Source: CAZTDD01 sp964612675 (GTDB taxonomy: Bacteria > Hinthialibacterota > Hinthialibacteria > Hinthialibacterales > JAKPRU01). Taken from it: a stretch of DNA of 42,524 nt. Numbering within the stretch: the stretch's first letter is position 1; the number at the start of each line of letters is the position of its first letter. The notes below the pieces were generated by a model. That model was not told where the DNA came from and did not search any database. It saw only the letters and a list, made by a program, of their open reading frames with translations. Below are positions 1-9,800 of the stretch, one piece after another. Made by a program: the position numbers and the translations under genes. The stretch spans positions 1-42,524 of the forward strand of contig CAZTDD010000051.1 of assembly GCA_964612675.1 (NCBI GenBank), read 5' to 3'.

Positions 1-116
1 GAGCCCACCCTATGTCCTCAACCCCCTCCTAACCTCCCCCGATCTTCGGGGGAGGGAAAGAAAAAGGAACGCTTCTATAAGGAACGCTTCTATCCTGACC
101 ATTCCGATTCAGATAG
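1..116. repeat. Partial C-rich hairpin element and 15-bp tandem duplication
   Basis: From about base 18 the sequence starts like the two C-rich mobile-looking repeats at 8802 and 17839 (TCAACCCCCTCCT), followed by a perfect 10-bp hairpin, CCTCCCCCGA at 33-42 pairing with TCGGGGGAGG at 46-55. The second half of the element is absent. Directly after it the 15-mer AAGGAACGCTTCTAT occurs twice in tandem (64-78 and 79-93). No gene is visible here; the secreted repeat protein ends at 117. Confidence 0.6.
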
Positions 117-2093
117 CTATTTCACATCCATTCCTCCGCCGTATTCCGTATACAAAAGAGGGATTTTGTCTTCGTGTTGGGTCCATAGCCAAGTCGTTCC
201 GTCGGCCCATTGAGGACGTGAGTAGGTATCGTGCCCGCCGCAATCGAGAAAGAGCCCCACCGTGATTGAGAGATCTCTCAGCGAGCCGCGCATCTCGCTG
301 CGTGCCGCTCCAAGCCCTCTCCCGCCCCGGAGAATGTACTCGTCGTTTCCCGCACCGTCGAGAAACATACCGATGCTGTCTGTGAGGGCTGCGCCCATCG
401 CCACGTTTTCGCTCTCATATCGGTCGTTGCCCTCAACATCGTGGAGATAGCCCAGTGAGAAATCATGTGCGGCTCCCTGGGCAACATATTTCTCGGCAGA
501 ATACATATCGTTGCCGAGTTCATCCATCAGAACACCCACGGCCATGTGGGCCGCCGCGCCTTGCCCATACCAAACCGACTCGTATCGATCCTCCCCCGAC
601 CGATCCACCAACATGCCGACACCGTAGTAATATCCAACACCTTGGGCGAACACACCGGCCCGGTAACGATCATTCCCTCCGCCATCGACAAGCAACCCGA
701 CGCCGCCCCGCGCGCTGTGGCCGTCATGCAGAATTCGTCGGTCGCCCATACCACAACCCTGCCCAAGCGAGACATTTGCCGTGGGTTCCTGTGCGGAAGG
801 AATAGTCAATCTTTCGTCACGGCAGTCGTAGAGATCGTCGCCTTCCCGATCCAGCAACAACCCGCAGCCGCCGAGGGATCCGTATCCCTGAACGGCTCCG
901 ATCCCCTGGTAACTGTCATTTCCGGCGAGGTCGATCAGGAGGCCGATTCCACCGATTCCGACACCTTCCCCGCTGAACGCGCTGTACCGATCATTGCCGC
1001 CTTCATCGATGACAGCGCTGACACCCCAGAGACTGTAACCGAGGCCGCGTTCCAGACATCGGTAACTATCGTCCTGCAAACCCCGATCGACAAGAATCGA
1101 ACAGCCTAGAAACGCCGACCCGAATTCCTGTCCGCCCCCATCGCCGGAATAAATGTCTTCACCCGCAAAGTCGATTGTGACAGAAATGGGAACATCGGTA
1201 TTCGCAGCGGCGAAAGCCCGCTCGTAGGAGTCGTCGCCACCGTAATCAACGATTAGCAAAGGTGCCGTTTCCAAGTTATACACATCGTTTTTGCCTCCAC
1301 CGATTACTATGTCTCCGAGTGAAGTGCGAAATGAGGTATTGGGAATGGTTTCTGTCGCAGGCGGTATGGATTGAGCGGCGTCCACGAGCAAGGCCGATGC
1401 AAAATAGATGGACCGGATATCCACGTCTCCTAACGATTCGCGGATGGGCAGCCAGTCCTCCGCCACCGGATTGGAATCGAGAATCTGCTTCAACAAGTCT
1501 TGTGACTTTTCTCTATGAGTGGTCGATTCGATACCCTTCTCAATCCAGGGATACGCAACGGAGGACGCCTGAAAGAAGAGACCGAGTCCTCGCACCGCAT
1601 TCGGCGGCAGGTCTCGAAGTTTGCGCCGAATGTATTGCGTGGAAACATGTTCTCGCCCTGCCGCGTGCTCCATCTGTTTGTACCAAAAGAGGCATGTAGC
1701 CATAACGTCGTCCGTGGGCGGCGGTTCTGGATGTGTGGGGTGCGCCATCGATCCGACGCGCTCACCAACAAGGATGGAGAGGTTACGAACAACGCTTCCG
1801 CCCGAACCGGTGGAGGTTAGTACATTTCCCAAACGGGACGTGTATTCGCCGGCCAGGAAGGGCTTCCGCATAAGCAGGCGTTGAAGCACCAGTGAGTCAT
1901 CGAGGCCACCGGCGAGTTCAATTTCATCGGAATCGATAGCGACCTCGGAAGGTTCGAGTTCGAGACGATCGAGAAGCGGACGCCACGGGTCCACGGGGTT
2001 TTGCGCCCAACCCCTGTCTGCGAAACCGAAACAGAATACCAGCACGATCCATAGGCATAGGGATTTACAGTGCAGGAGATAGATCTTCTTCAC
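117..2093 (-). CDS. Secreted GND-Y repeat protein of unknown function
   Basis: A 658-residue protein with a clear signal peptide (residues 1-30, Lys-Lys then a hydrophobic core, cut after FADRGWA). Residues 31-255 show no domain I recognise. From about residue 260 to the end there are some 13 units of roughly 25-30 residues, each built around a turn G-(N/D/E)-D-x-Y preceded by a hydrophobic strand ending in D, with QG-x-G/A stretches between (for example near 286, 310, 365, 391, 418). The spacing suggests a repetitive beta-solenoid, and the acidic turns could bind calcium as RTX turns do; both are inference. The start is a GTG at 2093 with GGAGA about 7 bases upstream, inside the end of lysS (29-base overlap), so it is probably translated from the lysS transcript. 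The family is unknown to me beyond the repeat. Confidence 0.75.
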   Translation of the reverse strand: MKKIYLLHCKSLCLWIVLVFCFGFADRGWAQNPVDPWRPLLDRLELEPSEVAIDSDEIELAGGLDDSLVLQRLLMRKPFLAGEYTSRLGNVLTSTGSGGSVVRNLSILVGERVGSMAHPTHPEPPPTDDVMATCLFWYKQMEHAAGREHVSTQYIRRKLRDLPPNAVRGLGLFFQASSVAYPWIEKGIESTTHREKSQDLLKQILDSNPVAEDWLPIRESLGDVDIRSIYFASALLVDAAQSIPPATETIPNTSFRTSLGDIVIGGGKNDVYNLETAPLLIVDYGGDDSYERAFAAANTDVPISVTIDFAGEDIYSGDGGGQEFGSAFLGCSILVDRGLQDDSYRCLERGLGYSLWGVSAVIDEGGNDRYSAFSGEGVGIGGIGLLIDLAGNDSYQGIGAVQGYGSLGGCGLLLDREGDDLYDCRDERLTIPSAQEPTANVSLGQGCGMGDRRILHDGHSARGGVGLLVDGGGNDRYRAGVFAQGVGYYYGVGMLVDRSGEDRYESVWYGQGAAAHMAVGVLMDELGNDMYSAEKYVAQGAAHDFSLGYLHDVEGNDRYESENVAMGAALTDSIGMFLDGAGNDEYILRGGRGLGAARSEMRGSLRDLSITVGLFLDCGGHDTYSRPQWADGTTWLWTQHEDKIPLLYTEYGGGMDVK

Positions 2094-3591
2094 CGGATTT
2101 CTCCGTTGGGCTCTCGGCCTCCGGGCGCATTAATGGGAACAGAATCGCGCTTCGAATATTCTCTTCTCCCGCCAGGAGCGCTACGAAACGGTCGATGCCC
2201 ATGCCGAAACCGGAGATCGGGGGCATCCCGTGTTCCATTGCCTCCAGATAATCTTCATCGAGCGGCATCGCTTCCTCGTCGCCCTCCGCCCGTTGCCGCG
2301 CCTGGTCTTCCAGACGCTGCCGTTGATCGACCGGATCCACTAATTCCGAATACGCGTTGACAATCTCGGTTCCGCATACAACGAGTTGGAACCGGTCCAC
2401 AACAGACGGGTCGGTATCGCTTGCACGCGCGAGGGGTGAGGTTTCACGCGGGTGATTGATCAAAACAGTCGGCTGAATCAGCTTCGGTCGACACGTTTTC
2501 TTATATAAAGAATCAATAAGCGTCCCGCGTCCCGCTTTCTCAACATCGACATCCTCCAGAACGATCCCGGTGTTCGCACAGGCATCCAGCAACGCTTCTT
2601 TTGTAGGATGTTCCCGGATATCGATTCCGGAGTTTTCCTTGATGAGATCCCGCAGTGTCACTACGGGCCAAAGGCCTCTGAATTGAACGATGTGCTCTCC
2701 GAACTCGATCTCTGTTCTTCCGAGTGCTTTCTCTAAAACATGCAGGATCAATGCGCGGGTAAAGTTCAGATTATCGCGGTAATTCCAGTAGGCTGCGTAA
2801 AATTCCAGCATTGTGAAGTCCTGCACGTGTGCGGGAGAGTTCCCTTCATTTCGAAAACATCGTGCAAACTCATACACTCGATCGAAACCGCCCACGATCA
2901 AGCGTTTGAGATAGGTCTCCGGTGCGATGCGCAGATAGACGTCGATATCGAGCGCGTTGTGGTGGGTGATGAACGGTCGGGCGAGCGCTCCACCGTATTT
3001 GTTGCATAGAACGGGAGTGTCGACTTCGAGGAAACCATGCTGTTCCAGAAACGAGCGAATACGGGAGACCACCCGTGAACGCAGCAGGAAACGTTCACGG
3101 GCCTCTTCGTTCATAATCAGGTCGAGATATCGTTTGCGTTGACAGAGTTCAACATCCTGCAGGCCGTGCCATTTTTCCGGCAGCGGCTGAAGCGCTTTGC
3201 CGAGCAGCGTGCAGCTATCCGCCGCGACGGTCAGCTCCCCGGTCCGTGTGCGGAATACCTCTCCTGTCACACCGATAAAGTCGCCGATATCGATTCGTTT
3301 CTTGAGCTTCTTGAACTCTTCCTGGCCCAGGCGGTCCACCGAGAGTGAGATCTGTATCCGGCCGTTGATATCTTGGAGATGACCGAACGCGAGTTTTCCC
3401 ATTTTGCGAATCGAGATCAAACGGCCGCAAATACTGACACTCGGCGTTCCTTCGGTCAGCAGATGCGCGCTGTCTAGGGTATGAGTTCGTTCAAAACGTT
3501 CCGGATAGGGATTGCCGCCCTCCTCGCGGATTTCCTGGATAATCTGCAGACGATTTTCGAGGATCGGGGAGCCGGTTTTCTCCGTTGCCAT
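2065..3591 (-). CDS. lysS: Lysyl-tRNA synthetase, class II
   Basis: Charges tRNA-Lys with lysine in the cytoplasm. The 508 residues match the usual bacterial length. An N-terminal OB-fold anticodon-binding domain (around residues 50-150, with VSICGRLISIRKMGK) is followed by the class II catalytic core: motif 2 contains FRNEG followed by DFTMLEFY, and motif 3 is GFGMGIDR near the end. The stretch between FRNEG and DFTMLEFY (NSPAHVQ) differs from the common version, as do other positions, so this is a divergent member. ATG start with AAGGTG upstream. It sits 20 bases after the epimerase and overlaps the next gene by 29 bases, which suggests one minus-strand transcript. Confidence 0.95.
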   Translation of the reverse strand: MATEKTGSPILENRLQIIQEIREEGGNPYPERFERTHTLDSAHLLTEGTPSVSICGRLISIRKMGKLAFGHLQDINGRIQISLSVDRLGQEEFKKLKKRIDIGDFIGVTGEVFRTRTGELTVAADSCTLLGKALQPLPEKWHGLQDVELCQRKRYLDLIMNEEARERFLLRSRVVSRIRSFLEQHGFLEVDTPVLCNKYGGALARPFITHHNALDIDVYLRIAPETYLKRLIVGGFDRVYEFARCFRNEGNSPAHVQDFTMLEFYAAYWNYRDNLNFTRALILHVLEKALGRTEIEFGEHIVQFRGLWPVVTLRDLIKENSGIDIREHPTKEALLDACANTGIVLEDVDVEKAGRGTLIDSLYKKTCRPKLIQPTVLINHPRETSPLARASDTDPSVVDRFQLVVCGTEIVNAYSELVDPVDQRQRLEDQARQRAEGDEEAMPLDEDYLEAMEHGMPPISGFGMGIDRFVALLAGEENIRSAILFPLMRPEAESPTEKSGEEDLSPAL

Positions 3592-3611
3592 GTTTACACC
3601 TTTTCACTGTA

Positions 3612-4655
3612 TTAACGTTGTGAGATCGCTTGTACGGTTTCTTCAAAGACATCGTCGAGTGTCTTGGTGATGTCCCAGTTTGGATAATGAGATTTCAGTT
3701 TTGAGAGATCCGAGATGTAGCAGATGTGGTCGCCTTCACGGTTTTTGTCTACATATTCGGAGTTCATTTTTTTACCGGTGATCGCGCTGACGCGATCGAA
3801 CGCTTCGATGATCGAGCAGGAGTTGCCACGTCCGCCACCGATATTATATACCTCTCCGCATCGTGGCGCTTTTGAAATCTCTTCGATGGCGCGGGCGACG
3901 TCGAGCGAATGGATGTTATCGCGGACCTGTTTTCCTTTATAGCCGAAGATTTTGTAGACACCGCGTTCGATGTTCACTTTCACAAGATAGTTGAGAAACC
4001 CGTGGAGTTCGACGCCGCTATGATGCGGGCCGGTCAGGCATCCGCCGCGAAGACAGACGGTTTTCATTCCAAAGTAGCGGCCGTATTCCTGAACCATGAT
4101 ATCGGCGGCGACTTTCGACGCGCCGAACAGGCTGTGTTTGCAGCGATCAAGCCGCATGGTTTCGTCGATTCCGTTGTGATCCTCCGGTTTCGCGTAGTCC
4201 CACCGTGTATCGAGTTCCTTCAGAGGGAGTTCATTTGGCGCATCGCCATATACCTTGTTTGTACTGAGATGAACGAAAACCGTTTCCGGGCAGTGTTGAC
4301 GCGTTGCCTCCAACAGATTCAGCGTTCCGGTTGCATTGACGTCGAAATCATCAAACGGCCGGTCTTTTGCGAGATCGTGCGACGGCTGCGCGGCGCAATG
4401 GACGATCAAATCAAAGGATCGATCCTGAAACAGAGACAGAATGCCCTGGCGGTCGCGAATATCCAGACTGACTGATTGGAAGTTTTTTGTTACGGAAGTC
4501 AATCGGCGTAAATTCCAGGTTGTGTCTCCTGGTGAACCGAAGAAATCCGCCCGCATGTTGTTGTCGACGCCCAGGATCTCTGTGGCCCGCGGATCGAAAT
4601 ACTCAACGACCTCCGAGCCGATCAGACCGCTGGAACCTGTTACCAAAACCTTCAT
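3612..4655 (-). CDS. NAD-dependent sugar-nucleotide epimerase (CDP-paratose 2-epimerase-like)
   Basis: A 347-residue short-chain dehydrogenase/reductase of the extended type, expected to epimerise or dehydrate a nucleotide-activated sugar for surface polysaccharide. The Rossmann nucleotide-binding motif GSSGLIG is at the N-terminus, followed by a long insertion typical of the CDP-paratose/tyvelose epimerase group and the signature RGGCLTGP with SGVELHGFL. The usual catalytic YxxxK reads FGASK here (codon TTC around 4130), so the tyrosine is replaced by phenylalanine. The start was placed at the ATG at 4653-4655, preceded by GGAGAGG; a longer frame extends to 4766 but lacks family sequence. 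First gene of the minus-strand set with lysS. The exact substrate cannot be told from sequence. Confidence 0.85.
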   Translation of the reverse strand: MKVLVTGSSGLIGSEVVEYFDPRATEILGVDNNMRADFFGSPGDTTWNLRRLTSVTKNFQSVSLDIRDRQGILSLFQDRSFDLIVHCAAQPSHDLAKDRPFDDFDVNATGTLNLLEATRQHCPETVFVHLSTNKVYGDAPNELPLKELDTRWDYAKPEDHNGIDETMRLDRCKHSLFGASKVAADIMVQEYGRYFGMKTVCLRGGCLTGPHHSGVELHGFLNYLVKVNIERGVYKIFGYKGKQVRDNIHSLDVARAIEEISKAPRCGEVYNIGGGRGNSCSIIEAFDRVSAITGKKMNSEYVDKNREGDHICYISDLSKLKSHYPNWDITKTLDDVFEETVQAISQR

Positions 4656-4795
4656 AATGCTGCCTCTCCGGGGAAAGCGGGTGGAGCCTCCTTGACCTGT
4701 CCGGGACGAGTCCCCGCTCGATAGGATGTAAATTCGGATTGTGCCTAGATCCGACGGTTCAAACAAGTGGAGACGGATCGCCAGGCCCCTTCGAC

Positions 4796-4823
4796 TTGAC
4801 TCCGGTCACAGATTCTCTATAGC
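4796..4823 (+). promoter_or_regulatory. Candidate sigma-70 promoter of the S9 peptidase gene
   Basis: TTGACT (4796-4801) and TATAGC (4818-4823) are separated by 16 bases and lie 35 bases before the chosen ATG at 4858. The match is decent but not perfect, and no start-site data exist. Confidence 0.45.
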
Positions 4824-4857
4824 CTTTTGCCATAGAATGGTCCGAGAGGAGATTTTC

Positions 4858-6807
4858 ATGCAGATCAATCTGGTTAATGCAAGAATCGTTAATGCAAGAA
4901 TGGTTAATGCAAGAACGATCCGGTTGTTTTTCTTGGGAGCGATTCTAGTCGTTTCCGGCGTTCAGGCTTTTTCCGACTTGCCGGAGCTGATTCCTCGGGA
5001 AGTTCTTTTCGGCAACCCCGAGAAGGCCTCGCCGAAGATTTCACCCGACGGCACACGGATCGCGTATCTCGCGCCCAAAGACGGTGTTCTCAATGTCTGG
5101 ATTCACACGATCGGAAAGGAAGACGATCGTGTCGTCACCGAAGAGAAGAAACGAGATATTATGCACTTCTTTTGGGCGGAGGATTCAGGCCACATTATGT
5201 ATAGGCAGGACTCGGACGGAGATGAAAACTGGCACATTTACTCTGTCGATTTAGAGACCAACGTCACACGCGATTTAACACCTTTCATCGGTATTAAGGC
5301 TCAATCCGTGTTCACGGATCAGGACTATCCCGCCCAGATGCTGGTTACATTGAACATCCGCGATCGAACGCTGCACGATGTGTACCGGTTGGATCTCGCT
5401 ACCGGCGGCCTGACGCTCGACACGAAGAACCCCGGCGATGTGGCCGATTGGCTCGTGGATCCCGAGTTTCAGGTGAGGGGCGCTCACGCGATGACAGCCG
5501 ATGGAGGCGCGGAATTGCGCGTTCGAGATGACGTGGACGATCCCTGGCGCCGGCTTGTGAAATGGGGCCCCGAAGACAACATTTGCGGAGCACTGGGATT
5601 CACACCGGATGGAGACGGTTTCTATCTCTCGGACAGCCGAGATGCGAATACACTGCGGCTCGTGAAAATCGACATCGACACGAAAGAAGAAGACGTGCTT
5701 GCCGCCGATCCGCAATACGACATCGACGACACGATCATCCATCCCGATACGCATCAGGTACAAGCCGTCAGTTTCTTGGCGGATCGCGCTGTCTGGAAGG
5801 TCTTGGACCCGAACATCGAGGATGATATCGAGAGAATTCGACAGATCCATCACGGCGACTTCTTCCCGATCAACCGCGATACGGACGATGAAACCTGGCT
5901 TATCGGCTTCACTGCGGATGACGGTCCCGTCCCATATTACGCGTACAACAAAGAGACCGGCGATGCAGAGTTTTTCTTTTATAGCAGGCCGGTCCTGAAA
6001 GACTACACACTCGCTTCCATGAAGCCTGTTTCCATCGTCACCAGAGATGGACTCACACTTCACGGGTATTTGACATTGCCGGTGGGAATTGAGCAGACGA
6101 ACCTACCGATGGTGCTGAACGTGCATGGCGGCCCGTGGGCGCGGGATACGTGGGGATATGACCCGGAAGCCCAATGGCTCGCGAATCGGGGATATGCCTG
6201 CCTGCAAATCAATTTCCGGGGCTCGACCGGGTATGGGAAGAAGTTTCTGAACGCGGGGAACCGGGAATGGGGCGCGAAAATGCACAACGACCTTCTCGAT
6301 GCGGTTAATTGGGCCATCGAGGAGGAGATTGCCGATCCGGAACGAATTGCGATTTATGGAGGTTCCTATGGCGGGTACGCCGCCTTGGTCGGCGCGGCGT
6401 TTACGCCGGATGTGTTCGCCTGCGCGGTGGATATCGTCGGACCGAGCAACCTGGTCACCCTCCTTCAGTCGATTCCGCCGTACTGGGAGCCTGTGCGGAA
6501 ACTTTTCTATGAACGTGTGGGAAATCTGGAGACCGAGCCGGAGTTTCTACGATCCCGATCACCGCTCTTTAAAGCCGATCAGATCGACATCCCTATGCTG
6601 ATCGTTCAGGGCGCAAACGATCCCCGGGTGAAGCAAGCGGAAAGCGAACAGATTGTGGAGGCCCTGAAAGAAAAGGGCAAGGACGTGAAATACATGCTTT
6701 TTGAGGACGAAGGGCATGGGATGGTTCGGCCCGAGAACCGACTGGAGTTCTTTGCGGAGGCGGAGGAATTCCTCGCGGAGCATCTCGGAGGCCGAGTAGA
6801 GAAATAG
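4858..6807 (+). CDS. Secreted prolyl-oligopeptidase-family (S9) peptidase
   Basis: A 649-residue serine peptidase of the S9 family, with an N-terminal beta-propeller (roughly residues 40-390, with WD40-like PD strands such as KISPDGTRIAYLA) and a C-terminal alpha/beta-hydrolase domain. The catalytic triad is visible: Ser503 in GGSYGG, Asp588 in GANDPRV and His620 in DEGHGM. It likely cleaves oligopeptides or acyl-peptides outside the cytoplasm. The start at 4858 follows GAGAGGAG. The N-terminus has three tandem VNAR repeats encoded by three 15-bp units, then a hydrophobic segment (IRLFFLGAILVVSGVQAF) that acts as signal peptide; an alternative ATG at 4900 would give a shorter signal but has no ribosome site. 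It converges on the glycosidase gene with 18 bases between. Confidence 0.9.
   Translation: MQINLVNARIVNARMVNARTIRLFFLGAILVVSGVQAFSDLPELIPREVLFGNPEKASPKISPDGTRIAYLAPKDGVLNVWIHTIGKEDDRVVTEEKKRDIMHFFWAEDSGHIMYRQDSDGDENWHIYSVDLETNVTRDLTPFIGIKAQSVFTDQDYPAQMLVTLNIRDRTLHDVYRLDLATGGLTLDTKNPGDVADWLVDPEFQVRGAHAMTADGGAELRVRDDVDDPWRRLVKWGPEDNICGALGFTPDGDGFYLSDSRDANTLRLVKIDIDTKEEDVLAADPQYDIDDTIIHPDTHQVQAVSFLADRAVWKVLDPNIEDDIERIRQIHHGDFFPINRDTDDETWLIGFTADDGPVPYYAYNKETGDAEFFFYSRPVLKDYTLASMKPVSIVTRDGLTLHGYLTLPVGIEQTNLPMVLNVHGGPWARDTWGYDPEAQWLANRGYACLQINFRGSTGYGKKFLNAGNREWGAKMHNDLLDAVNWAIEEEIADPERIAIYGGSYGGYAALVGAAFTPDVFACAVDIVGPSNLVTLLQSIPPYWEPVRKLFYERVGNLETEPEFLRSRSPLFKADQIDIPMLIVQGANDPRVKQAESEQIVEALKEKGKDVKYMLFEDEGHGMVRPENRLEFFAEAEEFLAEHLGGRVEK
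4873..4917 (+). repeat. Three tandem 15-bp units in the signal-peptide region
   Basis: GTTAATGCAAGAA plus two bases is repeated at 4873, 4888 and 4903, in frame with the peptidase gene, giving VNARI, VNARM and VNART. Each unit adds one arginine to the n-region of the signal peptide and one of them creates an internal ATG. Confidence 0.9.
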
Positions 6808-6825
6808 GCACCGAACGTCGTAGGA

Positions 6826-9800
6826 TCAGCGCGCTTCCAGGACAACAGGGCCGAGAAGGCCCGAGGGGCGATTCGCGAGTCGAAGGGCGTTGTCGAGCGC
6901 ATTGACTACGACGAATTCAAATTCGTTCTCCCCGAGGACGACAGCGTCCGTGATTTCGCATCTCCACGGCGGACCGAGGAGTACGTCCACGATATTGCCG
7001 TTCACGCGTACTTCCACAAGTTCCTTCACCGACTCGAACCGCACATAAAAACGCCGGTGCTTCATTGTCTCGGGTATTGTGGCCCATTGGCGATACACCG
7101 CCGGACCGGCGTAGTAGGGAAACCCCTGATCCGTCCAAGAGCCTAACCCGGTTGTCAACGAACTCTCTCGGTTTGTAAGGACGTCGAGTCCTTGCAGCTC
7201 CCGAACCAGAAAATCTCCCGCCAACCAAAACGCTTGGTAGAGGCCGGTCGGCGGTCCGGCGCTCCAGCGGACAAGAACGCGCACTTGGTTCACACCCGGC
7301 TGTATCCAATCGGAAATATCCGCTTCGAGAATCCACCGGTCGAAACGTCGGCCTGGAACAAACTTCTCTATTCTTTGACCGTTGATTTCAATTGCAGTCT
7401 CGCCTGTCTCAAAAACCGTCGGTCCGAGTCCATCGCATAGCAGCCGAAGGTCGCTGATTTTGTCCGCCAGGACGAATTCGGACAAGTACCGGCAAATCGG
7501 TCCGTGGAGTCGATCTCCCGTACTGACACTCAGATCCCATCGATCCAGCGGAAAAACGTTCGACAATTTAGGAATAAACAAGAATTGGTCGGCAAACTCG
7601 ACCCGCGTGACCATTTGGTGACGAGTAGCGGAATCGGCCGACCCGCCGTCGAGCATCTCGGTTGAATGGACGATCACGTGAGTCTGCCCCGGCTCGAAAT
7701 CCAGTTGCAGATCGACCCCCTCCTGTGTTTGCTGCAGCAGATCAATCGACGATGTTTTGCCGTCAACCAGATTCAGGAAACGGAACCGGCCCTGACCCGG
7801 GAGGTGTATCGCTTGCTTGAGATGCGTATCGCTTTCTGAGCGGTTGACAAGAACATAGAGCCGCCCCCACTCGGATTGTCGCTGGATGATTTCGATCTGC
7901 CGGTTTGCGTTCTTCGGCAACGAATCCGGCAGCCTCTCCGATAATTTATCGAGGAATGATGCGACGCCGGCTTCCGGTTGCAGGGCGTTCAGCGGTTTTG
8001 AAGGGCGAAGACTGTTGCCCTGTATGATTTGCGGTACTGTGGACAAACAGAGGACCGGAATTTTGCCTTCCGAGATGATTTCAATCTGTTTTTCTGTAGT
8101 TTCTGAAATGACTTCGATGCCGGGAAGAACCAAGCCATCGAAAGGTTCACGCTTTAGTTCAAGAACGATTTTGCTGTCTCGGACGCCGGCTCGTTTAAGA
8201 TCTTCTTCATCCATTACGGTGATCGATACGCCCCGGGAGCGCAGTTCCGCACATGTGCCACTAAAAGCTGTCAGCCAATCAGTGCGAGCATCGATAGGCT
8301 CCGAGGAAATCCCGTACCGGCTGAAGAGGGATTGCTGAGGGTCCAGAACCAAGACGGATCGAACCGGTTTGGAGTTCTGGAACAACCACGAGATGTGCTC
8401 AATCGCGTCAGTCAGGTATGTGTACCAATCCCAGAAAGGCGACTGACGGGACTCAAGGCTGTCGACCTCGTGTTTTCTATATCCATCGAGTGAGTAAAGT
8501 GCGCTACGGGCAACATGAAATGGACAACCCGACTCCAATGAATCGACCGCATCTCGCAGAACATATGTGGGCTGGATCGACCACGCACGGTCGGAGAGGG
8601 TTGCTGGACCGGTAAGAGATTGTTTTCCGATGTCAACTCCAGCCGAACGCTGCGCAGAGTTGATGGTGCGGCAAGGAGTCCAATAATCGCCCCTCACCCT
8701 AACCCTCTCCCGGCGGGAGAGGGGAACTTCTGATGTCAGCGGCCGATTTTTTGCGACGGCATCAGAGTTGGCGGTTTCGCAAAAAGTCTGGGATACGGAT
8801 CTCAACCCCCTCCTACACCTCCCCCGGTCTCGGGGGAGGAGAAAAAACGACCGTGTCTGCAGCGTTTTCTCCCCCGATCTCGGGGGAGGAGGGAGGATTT
8901 TTCCCCCAACGATTGGGGTAGACAGAGAGGGGGGTAAGTCTCCGCAGTCCCAATTTAGCTTCCAATTTCGTTGCTCGCAGAATTCCCGCAACGGCTCCAG
9001 AAAAGTCTCGCTATAGATCGCGGAACAGACGTCCCAGAACGCCGCACGGTGCGGGACCGATTCGTCGCCAAAGTCGCCCAAAAGATGCGGCAACGTGTCA
9101 TAGATCGACCCCCCGCCGATCGCTTGAAAACGCTCCGGAATGATGTCGCTCCACGGTACAGCAGATGCTTCTAGAGAACTGCGTGAAGAGGATACATCAC
9201 CCGGGCCGATGAAAACTCCTTCGATTCCTTCCGCGGCGTGCGGTTCGAGCGAACTCTGGATTGCTTTTGAGACAGCATCCTTGTTGAGGACGCCGAGCCC
9301 CCGCCCTTTCCTGCGGACCAGGGGTATGAGCACCCAGTTCCCTTCGGGCGGAGTCCAACGCAAAGGCAGCGGCAACGGCCGCCCGATTCGCCATACCTCG
9401 GCGATTTCGGATCGGTCGGTCCGCACCGCGTACACCGCAACGGGCATCTCGCCTCGTGCGGGATGCCAATCGAGCGTTTTTGTTTCCGCTGTATTCACAG
9501 AGGGGCTCGCGGAAGAAGTTATGTGCTCGCCTGCCGCTGCCTTGTCGGTACCGAACGGCAACACCAGAGGATCAAAGTGAAGCCAGAATTCCAGCTCCAG
9601 GGACCGGGTTTCAGTGCAGCAGTGAGAGACGGCGTCCATCCATTCGGCGGGAGTAAAGGCAGGCGGCGTTCCGGGTGATGGACTGAGGATGACTCCCTCA
9701 AAGCCTTTTTGTGCGAATTCCCGCAGCTGTCGAGTCAATTCCTCCGGGTCAATACGGTGATTGATAATCCAAAAGCAGCGTGGGCCGATTCGAGACTCAG

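Noticed and set aside
465..1109. 214-codon plus-strand frame
   Set aside because: It is antisense to the GND-Y repeat gene; the apparent repetitive pattern only reflects the repeats on the other strand.
4656..4766. N-terminal extension of the epimerase
   Set aside because: The extra 37 codons have no family sequence and the inner ATG has a good ribosome site before a Rossmann motif.
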